Shown: positions 47,894 to 57,498 of the stretch, in pieces
How positions within the stretch are numbered: the first letter of the stretch is position 1
Layout of the letters: every line of letters starts with the position of its first letter
Source of the DNA: Streptomyces antibioticus
Lineage (GTDB): Bacteria; Actinomycetota; Actinomycetes; Streptomycetales; Streptomycetaceae
DNA: 64,000 nucleotides
Reading direction: 5' to 3'
Assembly: GCF_002019855.1 (NCBI RefSeq)
Contig: NZ_CM007717.1
Span: 2,353,198 to 2,417,197, forward strand
The notes under the pieces: model-generated
Told to the model about the DNA's origin: nothing
What the model saw: the letters and a program-made list of their open reading frames with translations, nothing else
Database searches by the model: none
Position numbers and translations under genes: made by a program

Positions 47894-49173
47894 TTGGCGT
47901 CCCCCTCGATCTCGGCGGTGGCGGCCGCGTCGGCGGCGACCTCGGCGTCGGTGTCGTACAGCCCGAAGTAGCGGGCGGCGGTGTCCATGTCCTTGTCGCC
48001 GCGGCCGGACAGGTTGACCACGATCAGCCCGTCCGGGCCCAGTTCCCTGCCGACCTCCAGGGCGCCGGCCAGGGCGTGCGCGGACTCGATGGCCGGGATG
48101 ATGCCCTCGGTGCGCGAGAGCAGGCGCAGCGCCTGCATGGCCGCGTCGTCGGTGACCGCGCGGTACTCACCGCGGCCGGAGTCCTTGAGGTAGGAGTGCT
48201 CGGGGCCGATGCCCGGGTAGTCCAGACCGGCCGAGATGGAGTACGGCTCGGTGATCTGGCCCTCGTCGTCCTGGAGGACGTAGGAGCGGGAGCCGTGCAG
48301 GATGCCGGGCTCGCCCGCGGTCAGGGTCGCCGCGTGCTCGCCGGTCTCGACGCCGTGTCCGGCCGGCTCGCAGCCGATCAGGCGCACCCCGGTGTCGGGG
48401 ATGAAGGCGTGGAAGAGGCCGATGGCGTTGGAACCGCCGCCGACACAGGCGATCGCCGCGTCGGGCAGCCGTCCGGCGCTCTCCAGGATCTGGCGGCGGG
48501 CCTCGACGCCGATGACCCGGTGGAAGTCGCGGACCATCGCCGGGAAGGGGTGGGGACCGGCGACCGTGCCGAACAGGTAGTGGGTGTGGTCGACGTTCGC
48601 GACCCAGTCGCGGAACGCCTCGTTGATGGCGTCCTTGAGGGTGCGGCTGCCGGACTTCACCGCGACGACCTCGGCGCCCAGCATGCGCATCCGGGCCACG
48701 TTGAGGGCCTGGCGCTGCGTGTCGATCTCGCCCATGTAGATGGTGCAGTCGAGGCCGAAGAGCGCGCAGGCGGTGGCCGTGGCGACGCCGTGCTGGCCGG
48801 CGCCGGTCTCGGCGATCACCCGGGTCTTGCCCATGCGCTTGGTGAGCAGCGCCTGACCCAGCACGTTGTTGATCTTGTGGGAGCCGGTGTGGTTGAGGTC
48901 CTCGCGCTTGAGGAAGATCCGTGCGCCACCCGCTTCCGCGGCGAAGCGGGGGACCTCGGTGAGGGAGCTGGGGCGGCCGGTGTAGTGGACCAGCAGGTCG
49001 TCCAGTTCGCGGGCGAATTCGGGGTCGTGCTTGGCCTTGTCGTACTCGACGGCGACCTCGTCCACGGCGGCGACGAGGGCCTCCGGGATGAACTTGCCGC
49101 CGTAGGCGCCGAAGTAGCCTTCGGCGGTGGGGATCTGACCCTCCGGGTCGGGGATGAAGAACTCGCTGGGCAT
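47890..49173 (-). CDS. trpB: Tryptophan synthase beta chain
   Basis: PLP enzyme joining indole and serine to make tryptophan. The 427-residue protein has the Schiff-base lysine in [11 protein letters not shown] (Lys100), [26 protein letters not shown] for the phosphate, and the C-terminal [11 protein letters not shown] ~20-residue alanine/acid-rich tail is extra. It follows trpM by 77 bp and overlaps trpA. TrpB1-type sequence throughout. Confidence 0.98.
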   Translation of the reverse strand: MPSEFFIPDPEGQIPTAEGYFGAYGGKFIPEALVAAVDEVAVEYDKAKHDPEFARELDDLLVHYTGRPSSLTEVPRFAAEAGGARIFLKREDLNHTGSHKINNVLGQALLTKRMGKTRVIAETGAGQHGVATATACALFGLDCTIYMGEIDTQRQALNVARMRMLGAEVVAVKSGSRTLKDAINEAFRDWVANVDHTHYLFGTVAGPHPFPAMVRDFHRVIGVEARRQILESAGRLPDAAIACVGGGSNAIGLFHAFIPDTGVRLIGCEPAGHGVETGEHAATLTAGEPGILHGSRSYVLQDDEGQITEPYSISAGLDYPGIGPEHSYLKDSGRGEYRAVTDDAAMQALRLLSRTEGIIPAIESAHALAGALEVGRELGPDGLIVVNLSGRGDKDMDTAARYFGLYDTDAEVAADAAATAEIEGDAK

Positions 49174-49250
49174 GCGGAAACCTCACGGTGAGTGTTGGTG
49201 GAAAACACGATTCGCCGTGGGGGCGGGGGTTGTGGGACGGCCTCAGGTCG

Positions 49251-49448
49251 TCAGTGGCTGGTCGCGCAGTTCCCCGCGCCCCTGGGGGGTTGCTGCCATC
49301 GCATGCCGTTCACTTGCCCCGGTTCGTCGCCGATGACGTACCGGACGCGGCGGCCGTGGACGCGCCTCGCCGGGGCTCGGCAGCCACGGGGGCGGCAGCC
49401 GCGCGCGAGGCGGGCGTACCGGTCCACGGTCGTCATGGTGGGAGTCAT
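49251..49448 (-). CDS. trpM: Small trp-operon protein TrpM (TrpX)
   Basis: 65-residue Arg/Gly-rich peptide between trpC and trpB, the position of trpM (trpX), which in Streptomyces coelicolor modulates tryptophan synthesis and development. It begins MTPTMTTVDRYARLARG and continues RPRGCRAPARRVHGRRV. Its last ~12 codons come from a repeat element at 49255-49290, so the C-terminus may be imported sequence. The start lies 22 bp after the trpC stop. The call rests on location, size and composition; a chance ORF is less likely, as the position is conserved. Confidence 0.6.
   Translation of the reverse strand: MTPTMTTVDRYARLARGCRPRGCRAPARRVHGRRVRYVIGDEPGQVNGMRWQQPPRGAGNCATSH
49255..49290 (+). repeat. 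Streptomyces-type GCAGTTCCCCGCGCCCC repeat
   Basis: Contains GTCGCGCAGTTCCCCGCGCC followed by CCTGGGGGG, a short sequence that recurs between and at the ends of genes in many Streptomyces genomes. Here it forms the end of trpM and the trpM-trpB spacer. It can fold through CGGGG/CCCC pairing and may act in RNA processing or termination; no second copy was noticed in this window. Confidence 0.5.
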
Positions 49449-49469
49449 CGGGGCAAGCCTAGCGAAGGA

Positions 49470-50279
49470 TCAGCCGCGGCCGTGCCGGAGGGCCGGGTGC
49501 TCGCCCGCCGCCACCAGGTCGGAGACCGCGGACTTGGGGTCCTTGCCGGTGACCAGGGACTCGCCGACCAGGACGGCGTCGGCGCCGGCGTTGGCGTACG
49601 CGATCAGGTCGTGCGGGCCGCGGATGCCCGACTCGGCGATCTTGACGAGGTGGGCGGGGATCTCGGGGGCGACCCGCTCGAAGGTGGAGCGGTCGACCTT
49701 GAGGGTCTTGAGGTTGCGGGCGTTGACACCGATGACCTTGGCGCCCGCGTCCACCGCGCGCTCGACCTCCTCCTCGTCGTGCACCTCGACGAGCGGGGTG
49801 AGGCCGATGGAGACGGCCCGCTCGATGAGGGACTCCAGGGCCGGCTGGTCGAGGGCGGCGACGATCAGCAGCGCGAGGTCGGCGCCGTACGCGCGGGCCT
49901 CCCAGAGCTGGTACGAGGTGACGATGAAGTCCTTGCGCAGCACGGGGATGTCCACCCGCGCGCGGACCGCCTCCAGGTCGGCGAGGGAGCCGCCGAAGCG
50001 GCGCTGTTCGGTGAGGACGGAGATGACGGCGGCGCCGCCCGCCTCGTAGTCGGCGGCCAGTCCGGCCGGGTCGGCGATGGCGGCCAGCGCGCCCTTGGAG
50101 GGGCTGGACCGCTTGACCTCGCAGATCACCTTGACGCCGTCGCCGCGCAGGGCGGCCGCGCCGTCCTTGGCGGCGGGGGCCTTCGCCGCGCGCTCCTTCA
50201 GCTCGTCGAGGCTGACGCGCGCCTGCCGCTCCGCGAGGTCGGCACGGACTCCGTCGATGATCTCGTCGAGCACACTCAC
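49470..50279 (-). CDS. trpC: Indole-3-glycerol phosphate synthase
   Basis: Closes the indole ring from carboxyphenylamino-deoxyribulose phosphate. The 269-residue TIM barrel has the signature [13 protein letters not shown] with catalytic lysine, [34 protein letters not shown] and AESGIRG. GTG 50279 ([12 protein letters not shown]) matches the family start; an in-frame extension to 50390 lacks support. It is not fused to trpF; PriA is expected to supply that step. The 156 bp upstream, between it and the DUF2752 gene, could hold a promoter, but I see no clear attenuator with Trp codons. Confidence 0.97.
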   Translation of the reverse strand: MSVLDEIIDGVRADLAERQARVSLDELKERAAKAPAAKDGAAALRGDGVKVICEVKRSSPSKGALAAIADPAGLAADYEAGGAAVISVLTEQRRFGGSLADLEAVRARVDIPVLRKDFIVTSYQLWEARAYGADLALLIVAALDQPALESLIERAVSIGLTPLVEVHDEEEVERAVDAGAKVIGVNARNLKTLKVDRSTFERVAPEIPAHLVKIAESGIRGPHDLIAYANAGADAVLVGESLVTGKDPKSAVSDLVAAGEHPALRHGRG

Positions 50280-50435
50280 GCGAGCGGCCCCCTTCCGAGG
50301 GTTGACGGTCGGCTGAGCGATCCAGCGACCAGGGAACGAATGGAACAGATGGTCACTGCGATGGTATCCGCCAGAAGGCGAAGCCCTCACATCCGGTTGA
50401 CGCCGGTCCCACCACCTGGACGTTCTCCGGCCCGG

Positions 50436-50870
50436 TCAGGGATGGAGCCAGCCGCCGAACGGCAGGTTGCGGACCACCGTGAAGACCAGCAGCAACGCGC
50501 CGAGCGTCCACAGCCGGACGGGTGTCAGGTCGAGCCGGACCGGGCGTCCGCGGGCCGCGCGGACCACCCAGACGGTCCACAGCACGGCGAACCCCAGATA
50601 GCCGACGACGGCCATCGCGTTGGCGTGCAGGGCGGCGCCGAGGTCACCGTGCGCGACGGCGTACGCGCTGCGCAGTCCGCCGCAGCCGGGGCAGTACAGG
50701 CCGGTGAGCCGCAGCAGCGGGCAGACCGGGTAGTGGCCGGGTTCGTTGGGGTCGACGGCGCCGACGTAGGCGAAGGCCCCGGCGACGGCCGCGAGGATCC
50801 CGGCGGGTACGGCGAGCCGTCCCGCGACCGTTGACGTCACCCGCTGGCTGTCGGCGTTCACGCCTCGCAT
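50436..50870 (-). CDS. DUF2752 membrane protein
   Basis: 144-residue protein with three to four membrane helices and the DUF2752 pattern YPVCPLLRLTGLYCPGCGGLRSAYAVAHGDL: one Cys before and a CPGCG pair that may bind metal (quoted motif is CPGCGGLRSAY at its core). Function unknown; it is common next to trpC in actinobacteria. ATG 50870 is chosen; the frame is open further to 50891. It begins 27 bp beyond a very strong terminator, so it probably has its own promoter and may be cotranscribed with trpC. Confidence 0.82.
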   Translation of the reverse strand: MRGVNADSQRVTSTVAGRLAVPAGILAAVAGAFAYVGAVDPNEPGHYPVCPLLRLTGLYCPGCGGLRSAYAVAHGDLGAALHANAMAVVGYLGFAVLWTVWVVRAARGRPVRLDLTPVRLWTLGALLLVFTVVRNLPFGGWLHP

Positions 50871-50897
50871 TGTGCCTCGCGGTGCGGCCACGCGCGC

Positions 50898-50934
50898 GTG
50901 AGGGGCGGCCGGTGTGACACCGGCCGCCCCTCAC
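50898..50934. terminator. Long perfect hairpin separating the two trp blocks
   Basis: GTGAGGGGCGGCCGGTG and CACCGGCCGCCCCTCAC make a perfect 17-bp stem with a TGA loop, 32 bp after the HGxxPAAW gene stop. It should end the hisI-trpE message before DUF2752-trpC begins. Confidence 0.85.
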
Positions 50935-50966
50935 GAGGTCCTGCGAAGCTGTCGTCGGGAGTCCGC

Positions 50967-51224
50967 TCAGCTCTCGGCGCCGGCCGGCTCACGGGTCGCG
51001 GTGACGACCTTCGCCGCGGGGCGGTGGGTCTCGCGCGGCTGGCCCAGGCCCGCCATGCGCATGGCGCCGCCGACCACACCGCCGAGGGCCACGATGACCA
51101 TGCCGGCCCAGAAGCCCACCGGCTGGGCCATCACCATGAACGCGCCCGAGACGCAGAAACCGATGAAGGCGATGATGACACCGGTCCAGGCGGCCGGGGT
51201 GTGTCCGTGGCTGCTGCCCGCCAT
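50967..51224 (-). CDS. HGxxPAAW small membrane protein
   Basis: 85-residue protein with two membrane helices (VIIAFIGFCVSGAFMVM and FWAGMVIVALGGVVGGAM) and the N-terminal motif HGHTPAAWTGV that names the family. Function unknown; it is conserved next to trp genes in Streptomyces. ATG 51224 has GAGGAGC six bases upstream, while the frame extends uselessly to 51311. It is the last gene before the long hairpin. Confidence 0.85.
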   Translation of the reverse strand: MAGSSHGHTPAAWTGVIIAFIGFCVSGAFMVMAQPVGFWAGMVIVALGGVVGGAMRMAGLGQPRETHRPAAKVVTATREPAGAES

Positions 51225-51410
51225 TGCTTGCTCCTCATTGCTGTCGGGGTTGTAGGGGCCGGCCCGGTGGGCGCGTCCCGTACGTGTCCTGGCCGGACGT
51301 TCGTCGTCCATTGTCCCGTACGCGCGGGCGTACCGGACGCGGGGGTGGCCCGCGGTCGCGTCTGATTCACCACATCGAGAGGCGGGCGCGCACCGCGCGC
51401 GACCCGGTGC

Positions 51411-52061
51411 TCACGCCGGGTCGGGGCGGGTGGGGTCCTCGCCGCGGTCCAGGGCCTTCCACATCTCCTCGGGCCGCTCCGGGTCGGCGGGCCGGGCGGC
51501 GCGGCGCGGGCGGGGGGTGCCGTCGCGCTCGTAGCGGCCGGACATGCCGGGCCAGCGGTTGCCGTAGCGCAGGGCGAGCAGGCCGGCCAGCAGGATCAGG
51601 GCGCCGCCGGCGACCGCGGCGAAGGGCCAGGCGGTGTAGCCGAAGGAGGCGACGGTGGCCGAGGTGTCGCCGGACACCTTGGCGGCCTGCTCGTCGAGCG
51701 CGGAGTTGTCGCCGGCGCCGAGCAGGGCGGCGGTGACGATGCCGGCGCCGGAGAGCGTCAGCAGGACGGAGACGGCGAGGCGGCCGGTGCGGCGCACGGC
51801 GAAGACGGCGACGAGCGCGGCGAGGCCCACTATCGCGAGCGCGGCGGGGACGCCGGTGACGTCACTGCCGTCGGCGGTCAGCCGGAAGGCGCCGCCGGGC
51901 ACCGAGGCCCAGCCCTTCGACCAGGGCTGCCGGGTGGACAGCAGGGCCATGGCCGCGCCCAGCGCACCGCTCAGCAGCGCGAGGGCGAGGCTGCGGCGGC
52001 CGGACCGCGTGGGGGCGGCTTCGGATCGGGGGGGAGGTACGGCAGCAGTCACGTAGACCAC
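51411..52061 (-). CDS. Trp-operon-associated membrane protein (TIGR02234)
   Basis: 216-residue membrane protein of the Trp biosynthesis-associated family: helices around LALALLSGALGAAMALLS, AALAIVGLAALVAVFAV, VSVLLTLSGAGIVTAALL and FAAVAGGALILLAGLLAL, with the conserved RQPWSKGW after the first. The C-terminal tail is charged. The role is unknown, but the gene constantly follows trpE in actinobacteria; transport or sensing of tryptophan has been suggested on context alone. GTG 52061 and GTG 52052 are both possible starts. It follows trpE by 52 bp; a 186-bp gap to the HGxxPAAW gene shows no ORF. Confidence 0.85.
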   Translation of the reverse strand: MVYVTAAVPPPRSEAAPTRSGRRSLALALLSGALGAAMALLSTRQPWSKGWASVPGGAFRLTADGSDVTGVPAALAIVGLAALVAVFAVRRTGRLAVSVLLTLSGAGIVTAALLGAGDNSALDEQAAKVSGDTSATVASFGYTAWPFAAVAGGALILLAGLLALRYGNRWPGMSGRYERDGTPRPRRAARPADPERPEEMWKALDRGEDPTRPDPA

Positions 52062-52113
52062 TATCGCCTGAACCCCGGGCGAACCGTCACCCGGGGCCGA
52101 CGTGAGACGCGCC

Positions 52114-53643
52114 CTATTTTCCGCCGCCCGGGGTGGCGGCCGCGGTGCCGGGCGCGGTGGTGCTCCGGGTGCCGAGCCGGTTCGCCGTGTGGACGGCGCG
52201 CAGCACGGCGGCGGCCTTGTTGCGGCACTCCTGGTCCTCGGCGGCCGGGTCGGAGTCGGCGACGACGCCCGCGCCGGCCTGGACGTAGGCGGTGCCGTCG
52301 CGCAGCAGGGCCGTCCGGATGGCGATGGCGGTGTCGGAGTCGCCGGCGAAGTCGAGATAGCCGACGCAGCCGCCGTACAGGCCGCGGCGGGCGGGTTCGA
52401 GTGCGTCGATGATCTGCATGGCGCGGGGCTTGGGAGCGCCGGAGAGGGTGCCGGCCGGGAAGCAGGCGGTGAGGACGTCGAAGGCGGTGCGGCCGGGGGC
52501 GACCTTGCCGGTGACGGTGGAGACGATGTGCATGACGTGCGAGTACCGCTCGACGGACATGAAGTCGACGACCTCGACGGAGCCCGGTTCGCAGACCCGC
52601 CCGAGGTCGTTGCGGCCGAGGTCGACGAGCATCAGGTGCTCGGCGCGCTCCTTGGGGTCGGCGAGCAGTTCGTCGGCGAGGGCCTGGTCCTCCTGCGGGG
52701 TGGTGCCGCGGTGCCGGGTGCCGGCGATGGGGTGGACCATGGCCCGGCCGTCCTCGACCTTGACCAGGGCCTCCGGGGAGGAGCCCACGACGTCGAAGCC
52801 GTCGAAGCGGAACAGATACATGTACGGCGAGGGGTTGGTGGCCCGCAGCACCCGGTAGACGTCCAGCGCGCTCGCCGTGCAGGGCGTCTCGAAGCGCTGC
52901 GAGGGGACCACCTGGAACGCCTCGCCCGCGCGGATGCGCTCCTTGATGTCCTCGACGGCCCGCTGGAAGTCCGGGCCGCCCCAGCGGGCGGTGTACTCGG
53001 GCAGTTCGGAGGGCGGCAGGACGGCGGGCGGCTGGGCCACCGGGCGGGAGAGGTCGGCCTCCATGGCGTCCAGCCGGGCCACGGCGTCCGCGTACGCCTC
53101 GTCGACGCCGGTGTCGAGGTCGTTGTGGTTGATCGCGTTGGCGATCAGCAGGACGGAGCCCTCCCAGTGGTCCATGACGGCGAGGTCGCTGGTCAGGAGC
53201 ATGGTCAGCTCGGGCAGCCGCAGGTCGTCGTGGTCGCCGGGGCCGATCTTCTCCAGGCGGCGGACGATGTCGTAGCCGAGGTAGCCGACCATGCCGCCGG
53301 TGAAGGGCGGCAGGTCCTCCTGGTGGGGGGTGTGCAGGGCCTCGATGGTGGCGCGCAGGGCGGCCAGCGGGTCGCCGTCGACGGGGACGCCGACGGGCGG
53401 GGTGCCCAGCCAGTGCGCCCGGCCGTCGCGGGCGGTGAGGGTGGCGGCGGAACGGACGCCGACGAAGGAGTACCGGGACCACGAACGGCCGTTCTCCGCG
53501 GACTCCAGGAGGAAGGTGCCGGGCCGCTCGGCGGCGAGCTTGCGGTAGAGCGCGACCGGGGTGTCGCCGTCGGCGAGCAGCTTGCGGGTGACCGGGATGA
53601 CACGGCGGTCGCCGGCCAGCTTGCGGAACGTCTCGAGGTCCAT
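52114..53643 (-). CDS. trpE: Anthranilate synthase component I
   Basis: Converts chorismate to anthranilate with ammonia from TrpG, first committed step to tryptophan. The 509 residues have the N-terminal [16 protein letters not shown] feedback site and the chorismate-binding core: [45 protein letters not shown] and [15 protein letters not shown]. No glutaminase domain is fused and no trpG is nearby. It starts 10 bp after the hisI stop, leaving no room for a Trp-codon leader, so attenuation of the type known for some Streptomyces trpE genes is unlikely. Confidence 0.97.
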   Translation of the reverse strand: MDLETFRKLAGDRRVIPVTRKLLADGDTPVALYRKLAAERPGTFLLESAENGRSWSRYSFVGVRSAATLTARDGRAHWLGTPPVGVPVDGDPLAALRATIEALHTPHQEDLPPFTGGMVGYLGYDIVRRLEKIGPGDHDDLRLPELTMLLTSDLAVMDHWEGSVLLIANAINHNDLDTGVDEAYADAVARLDAMEADLSRPVAQPPAVLPPSELPEYTARWGGPDFQRAVEDIKERIRAGEAFQVVPSQRFETPCTASALDVYRVLRATNPSPYMYLFRFDGFDVVGSSPEALVKVEDGRAMVHPIAGTRHRGTTPQEDQALADELLADPKERAEHLMLVDLGRNDLGRVCEPGSVEVVDFMSVERYSHVMHIVSTVTGKVAPGRTAFDVLTACFPAGTLSGAPKPRAMQIIDALEPARRGLYGGCVGYLDFAGDSDTAIAIRTALLRDGTAYVQAGAGVVADSDPAAEDQECRNKAAAVLRAVHTANRLGTRSTTAPGTAAATPGGGK

Positions 53644-53653
53644 GGCGGCGACC

Positions 53654-54046
53654 TTACTGATCCGTGGCGGACACGCCGGAATCGGCGTTCTCGATCAGGA
53701 CATCGGCGTCGAAGCAGGTGCGGGCGCCGGTGTGGCAGGCGGCGCCGACCTGGTCGACCTTGACCAGCACGGTGTCGGCGTCGCAGTCGAGGGCGACGGA
53801 CCTGACCCACTGGAAGTGGCCGGAGGTGTCGCCCTTGACCCAGTACTCCTGACGGCTGCGCGACCAGTAGGTGCAGCGGCCGGTGGTCAGGGTGCGGTGC
53901 AGCGCCTCGTCGTCCATCCAGCCCAGCATGAGCACCTCTCCGGTGTCGTACTGCTGGGCGATGGCGGGGACGAGCCCGTCGGCGCTGCGCTTGAGGCGCG
54001 CGGCGATGGCGGGGTCCAGGCTGCTGGGAGGGGGCGTGCTGGTCAT
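53654..54046 (-). CDS. hisI: Phosphoribosyl-AMP cyclohydrolase
   Basis: Third step of histidine synthesis, opening the adenine ring of PR-AMP. The 130-residue protein has the zinc/magnesium motifs: [50 protein letters not shown] and the terminal [12 protein letters not shown]. HisE is not fused. It begins the minus-strand operon leading into trpE and is separated from the main his operon by a plus-strand gene. Confidence 0.96.
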   Translation of the reverse strand: MTSTPPPSSLDPAIAARLKRSADGLVPAIAQQYDTGEVLMLGWMDDEALHRTLTTGRCTYWSRSRQEYWVKGDTSGHFQWVRSVALDCDADTVLVKVDQVGAACHTGARTCFDADVLIENADSGVSATDQ

Positions 54047-54159
54047 GGGGCCATTGTGCCGCGCGCCACGGACGGTGACGGCCGGTGTCCGGAGGCTGGA
54101 AAGGGCGGCCGGCCGGGCGACGGGTGGGCGGAGTCGTTACGCGGTCGTAGGCTGACTCC

Positions 54160-54795
54160 ATGTCGACTTTCGCCAAGCGTGAACGGCTTCTGCTCGCCGA
54201 CCTCTTGGAGACCGCCGGTCCCGAGGCGCCGACCCTGTGCGAGGGCTGGCTGACCCGGGATCTGGCCGCGCACGTGGTGGTGCGCGAGCGCCGTCCGGAC
54301 GCGGCCGGGGGCATCCTGATCAAGCAGCTCGCGACCCGGCTCGACCGGGTGATGGAGGAGTTCGCCGCCAAGCCGTACGAGGAGCTGATCCAGCTCATCA
54401 GGACCGGTCCGCCGCGGTTCTCGCCGTTCGCGCTCAAGCAGGTCGAGGAGATGTCGAACACCATCGAGTTCTATGTGCACACCGAGGACGTCCGGCGCGC
54501 CCAGCGCGACTGGTCGCCGCGCGAGCTGGACCCGGTCTTCCAGGACGCCCTGTGGAGCCGGCTGGAGCGCAGCGCGCGGCTGATGGGCCGCTCCGCCCCG
54601 ACCGGTCTGGTGCTGCGCCGCGCGGACGGCCGCACGGTGGTCGCCAACCGGGGCACCCCGGTGGTGACGGTGACCGGCGAGGCATCGGAGCTGCTGCTGT
54701 TCCTCTACGGCCGGCAGAGCGCCGCCCAGGTGGAACTGGACGGCGACAAGGAGGCCGTGGAGAAGCTTCACGACGGCCGGCAGCTCGGGATCTGA
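54160..54795 (+). CDS. TIGR03085 metal-binding protein (DinB/maleylpyruvate-isomerase-like)
   Basis: 211-residue cytosolic protein of the actinobacterial TIGR03085 family, with the mycothiol-dependent maleylpyruvate isomerase N-terminal fold. The metal region shows CEGWLTRDLAAHVVVRERR and the conserved NTIEFYVHTEDVRRAQ with a third histidine. Function unknown; a mycothiol-dependent transferase or isomerase is the family guess. It is on the opposite strand, splitting hisF from hisI, and its stop is 19 bp from that of hisF. Confidence 0.85.
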   Translation: MSTFAKRERLLLADLLETAGPEAPTLCEGWLTRDLAAHVVVRERRPDAAGGILIKQLATRLDRVMEEFAAKPYEELIQLIRTGPPRFSPFALKQVEEMSNTIEFYVHTEDVRRAQRDWSPRELDPVFQDALWSRLERSARLMGRSAPTGLVLRRADGRTVVANRGTPVVTVTGEASELLLFLYGRQSAAQVELDGDKEAVEKLHDGRQLGI

Positions 54796-54814
54796 GCGCC
54801 CGGCCGGGTCCGGC

Positions 54815-55570
54815 TCAGCGCACCGGGTGTCCGGCCTCTCCCAGGGCCTGCTTGACCTGGCCGATGCGCAGGTCGCCGAAGTGGAAGACGGAGGCGGCCA
54901 GGACCGCGTCGGCGCCGGCGCCGACGGCCGGGGCGAAGTCGGCGAGCTTGCCGGCGCCGCCGGAGGCGATCACCGGGATCGTGACGTGCTTGCGCACGGC
55001 GGCGATCATCTCCAGGTCGTAGCCGTCCTTGGTGCCGTCGGCGTCCATCGAGTTCAGCAGTATCTCGCCGGCGCCCAGCTCGGCCGCCCGGTGCGCCCAT
55101 TCGACCGCGTCGATCCCGGTGCCCTTGCGGCCGCCGTGGGTGGTGACCTCGAAGCCGCCGGACGGGGTGCGCCGGGCGTCCACCGACAGCACCAGGACCT
55201 GGCTGCCGAAGCGTTCGGCGATCTCCTGGATCAGCTCGGGCCGGGCGATCGCGGCGGTGTTGACGCCCACCTTGTCGGCGCCCGCCCGCAGCAGCCTGTC
55301 CACGTCCGCCGGGGTGCGCACGCCGCCGCCGACGGTCAGCGGGATGAACACCTGCTCGGCGGTGCGGCGCACCACGTCGTAGGTGGTCTCGCGGTTGCCG
55401 GAGGAGGCGGTGATGTCCAGGAAGGTCAGCTCGTCGGCGCCTTCGGCGTCGTAGACCTTGGCCATCTCGACGGGGTCGCCGGCGTCGCGCAGGTTCTGGA
55501 AGTTCACGCCCTTGACGACGCGGCCGGCGTCCACGTCCAGGCAGGGGATGACTCGTACGGCCAGGGTCAT
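54815..55570 (-). CDS. hisF: Imidazole glycerol phosphate synthase, cyclase subunit
   Basis: With HisH makes imidazole glycerol phosphate and AICAR. The 251-residue TIM barrel has [18 protein letters not shown] with catalytic Asp11, [10 protein letters not shown], and the second catalytic Asp in VLSVDARR, plus phosphate loops VGGGVRT and ASGGAG. ATG 55570 overlaps the ridA stop by four bases. Last gene of the his operon. Confidence 0.97.
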   Translation of the reverse strand: MTLAVRVIPCLDVDAGRVVKGVNFQNLRDAGDPVEMAKVYDAEGADELTFLDITASSGNRETTYDVVRRTAEQVFIPLTVGGGVRTPADVDRLLRAGADKVGVNTAAIARPELIQEIAERFGSQVLVLSVDARRTPSGGFEVTTHGGRKGTGIDAVEWAHRAAELGAGEILLNSMDADGTKDGYDLEMIAAVRKHVTIPVIASGGAGKLADFAPAVGAGADAVLAASVFHFGDLRIGQVKQALGEAGHPVR

Positions 55571-55965
55571 GACGAGGACCCTCCTCGGTAGGCCTCGACC
55601 TCGACCTCGACGACCAGGCTGGGGTCCACGAGACCGGAGATGATGATCATGGTGGCGGCGGGCCGGACGGTGTCGAACAGCTCCTTGTGGGCCCGTCCGA
55701 CCTCGTCCACGTCCCGCGCGTGGGTGACGTACATGCGGGTGCGGACGACGTCGTCGCGGCCGAGACCGAGCTGGTCCAGCGCCGAGAACGCGACGTTGAA
55801 GGCGTTGACCGTCTGCTCGTAGGGGCCGCCCCCGGCGATCTCGCCGGCCACGACGGAGGTGCAGCCGGCGACCAGCACCAGGCCGTTCGGCAGCTCCACC
55901 GCGCGGGAGTAGCCGAACTGCTCCTCCCAGGGCGCGCCCGTCGTCACCCGGCGTACGTCGCTCAC
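55567..55965 (-). CDS. RidA-family protein
   Basis: 132-residue protein of the RidA/YjgF/UK114 family, small trimeric deaminases that clear reactive imines or enamines. It keeps [22 protein letters not shown] and the arginine of that segment, but the start [21 protein letters not shown] is atypical of true RidA. The GTG at 55965 overlaps the priA stop and the stop overlaps hisF, both by four bases, so it is an integral part of the his operon. Its role there is unknown. Confidence 0.85.
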   Translation of the reverse strand: MSDVRRVTTGAPWEEQFGYSRAVELPNGLVLVAGCTSVVAGEIAGGGPYEQTVNAFNVAFSALDQLGLGRDDVVRTRMYVTHARDVDEVGRAHKELFDTVRPAATMIIISGLVDPSLVVEVEVEAYRGGSSS

Positions 55966-56687
55966 AGGGCCACCGCCGACAGCGCCTCTTCCAGGGTGAA
56001 CGCCTTGGCGTACAGCGCCTTGCCGACGATGGCGCCCTCGACCCCGAGCGGGACCAGACCGGCGAGGGCGCGCAGGTCGTCGAGGGACGACACGCCGCCG
56101 GAGGCCACGACCGGGCGGTCGGTGGCGGCGCACACGTTCTTCAGCAGCTCCAGGTTGGGGCCCTGGAGGGTGCCGTCCTTGGCGATGTCGGTGACGACGT
56201 AGCGCGCGCAGCCCTCCTGGTCCAGGCGGGCCAGCGTCTCGTAGAGGTCGCCGCCGTCCCGGGTCCAGCCGCGGCCGCGCAGGGTGGTGCCCCGGACGTC
56301 CAGGCCGACGGCGATCTTGTCGCCGTGCTCGGCGATGACCTTGGCGACCCACTCGGGGGTCTCCAGGGCGGCCGTGCCGAGGTTCACGCGGGTGCAGCCG
56401 GTGGCGAGGGCGGCGGCCAGGGTGGCGTCGTCGCGGATGCCGCCGGACAGTTCCACCTTGATGTCCATGGCCCGGGTGACCTCGGCGACCAGCGACCGGT
56501 TGTCGCCGGTGCCGAACGCGGCGTCCAGGTCGACCAGGTGCAGCCACTCGGCGCCCGCCCGCTGCCAGGCCAGCGCCGCCTCCAGCGGGGAGCCGTACGA
56601 GGTCTCCGTGCCGGACTCGCCGTGCACGAGACGAACGGCCTGGCCGTCCCGGACGTCGACGGCGGGGAGGAGTTCGAGCTTGCTCAC
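55962..56687 (-). CDS. priA: Bifunctional phosphoribosyl isomerase A (HisA/TrpF)
   Basis: 241-residue TIM barrel that in Streptomyces and Mycobacterium isomerises both ProFAR (histidine) and phosphoribosylanthranilate (tryptophan). Catalytic aspartates are in [18 protein letters not shown] (Asp11) and [16 protein letters not shown] (near residue 130); the barrel also has [13 protein letters not shown] and [14 protein letters not shown]. No trpF exists in the trp cluster here, in keeping with the dual role. GTG 56687 overlaps the hisH stop by four bases. Confidence 0.95.
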   Translation of the reverse strand: MSKLELLPAVDVRDGQAVRLVHGESGTETSYGSPLEAALAWQRAGAEWLHLVDLDAAFGTGDNRSLVAEVTRAMDIKVELSGGIRDDATLAAALATGCTRVNLGTAALETPEWVAKVIAEHGDKIAVGLDVRGTTLRGRGWTRDGGDLYETLARLDQEGCARYVVTDIAKDGTLQGPNLELLKNVCAATDRPVVASGGVSSLDDLRALAGLVPLGVEGAIVGKALYAKAFTLEEALSAVAL

Positions 56688-57343
56688 AGGGTTCCGATCC
56701 AGTTGGTGAGGAGCTGGGCTCCGGCGTCGCCGGACTTCTCGGGGTGGAACTGGGTGGCCCACAGGGCGCCGTTCTCCACGGCGGCCACGAAGGGCTCGCC
56801 GTGCGTCGACCAGGTCACCCGGGGGGCGCGCATCGACGGGTTGTGCACTTCCAGGGACCAGTCGTGGACGGCGTAGGAGTGCACGAAGTAGAAGCGCGCG
56901 TCCGCGTCCAGTCCGGCGAAGAGTTCGGAGTCGGCCGGGGCGTCCACGGTGTTCCAGCCCATGTGGGGGACGATCTCGGCCTTGAGCGGTCCGACCGTGC
57001 CGGGCCATTCGTCGAGGCCCTCGGTCTCCACGCCGTGCTCGATGCCCCGCGCGAACAGGATCTGCATGCCGACGCAGATCCCCATCACCGGGCGGCCCCC
57101 GGACAGCCGGCGGTCGATGATCCAGTCGCCGCGCGCCTCGCGCAGCCCGCGCATACAGGCGGCGAAGGCGCCGACGCCGGGGACCAGCAGCCCGTCGGCG
57201 TTCATGGCCGCGTCGAAGTCACGGGTGATCTCGACGTCGGCGCCGGTGCGGGCCAGGGCGCGTTCGGCGGAGCGGACGTTGCCGAAGCCGTAGTCGAAGA
57301 CGACGACCTTCTTCGGTGTGCCGGTGGCCGCGCTCAACTCCAC
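56684..57343 (-). CDS. hisH: Imidazole glycerol phosphate synthase, glutaminase subunit
   Basis: Supplies ammonia to HisF by glutamine hydrolysis. The 219-residue class I amidotransferase has the oxyanion strand [13 protein letters not shown], the nucleophile Cys in [10 protein letters not shown] and the His/Glu pair in FHPEKSG. GTG 57343 ([15 protein letters not shown]) is the likeliest start and lies within the last codons of the small membrane protein gene. Stop overlaps priA. Confidence 0.95.
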   Translation of the reverse strand: MELSAATGTPKKVVVFDYGFGNVRSAERALARTGADVEITRDFDAAMNADGLLVPGVGAFAACMRGLREARGDWIIDRRLSGGRPVMGICVGMQILFARGIEHGVETEGLDEWPGTVGPLKAEIVPHMGWNTVDAPADSELFAGLDADARFYFVHSYAVHDWSLEVHNPSMRAPRVTWSTHGEPFVAAVENGALWATQFHPEKSGDAGAQLLTNWIGTL

Positions 57344-57498
57344 ACCCCCAGCCGCATCACACCGGCGACGAGACACATCCCGGAGCCGATCGACAGCAGC
57401 ACGACCAGGCTCCTGGGCATGTCCTGCTTGACGAAGGAGTAGATGCCGCCGGCCAGGAAGAGCCCGACGACGATCAGCAGGGTGGACAGCCCGTTCAC
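57334..57498 (-). CDS. Small two-helix membrane protein in the his operon
   Basis: 54-residue hydrophobic protein: [19 protein letters not shown] then a short basic turn (VKQDMPRS) and [21 protein letters not shown] 57498 overlaps the hisB stop by four bases, and the stop lies inside the hisH start. Function unknown. Position between hisB and hisH, with overlap on both sides, shows it is a real translated gene and not noise. Confidence 0.75.
   Translation of the reverse strand: MNGLSTLLIVVGLFLAGGIYSFVKQDMPRSLVVLLSIGSGMCLVAGVMRLGVWS

Noticed and set aside
50280..50435. Trp attenuator in front of trpC
   Set aside because: No short leader ORF with tandem Trp codons and no terminator/antiterminator pair found.
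54046..54160. Riboswitch between hisI and the TIGR03085 gene
   Set aside because: The 113-bp divergent gap is too short and shows no conserved riboswitch-like core.
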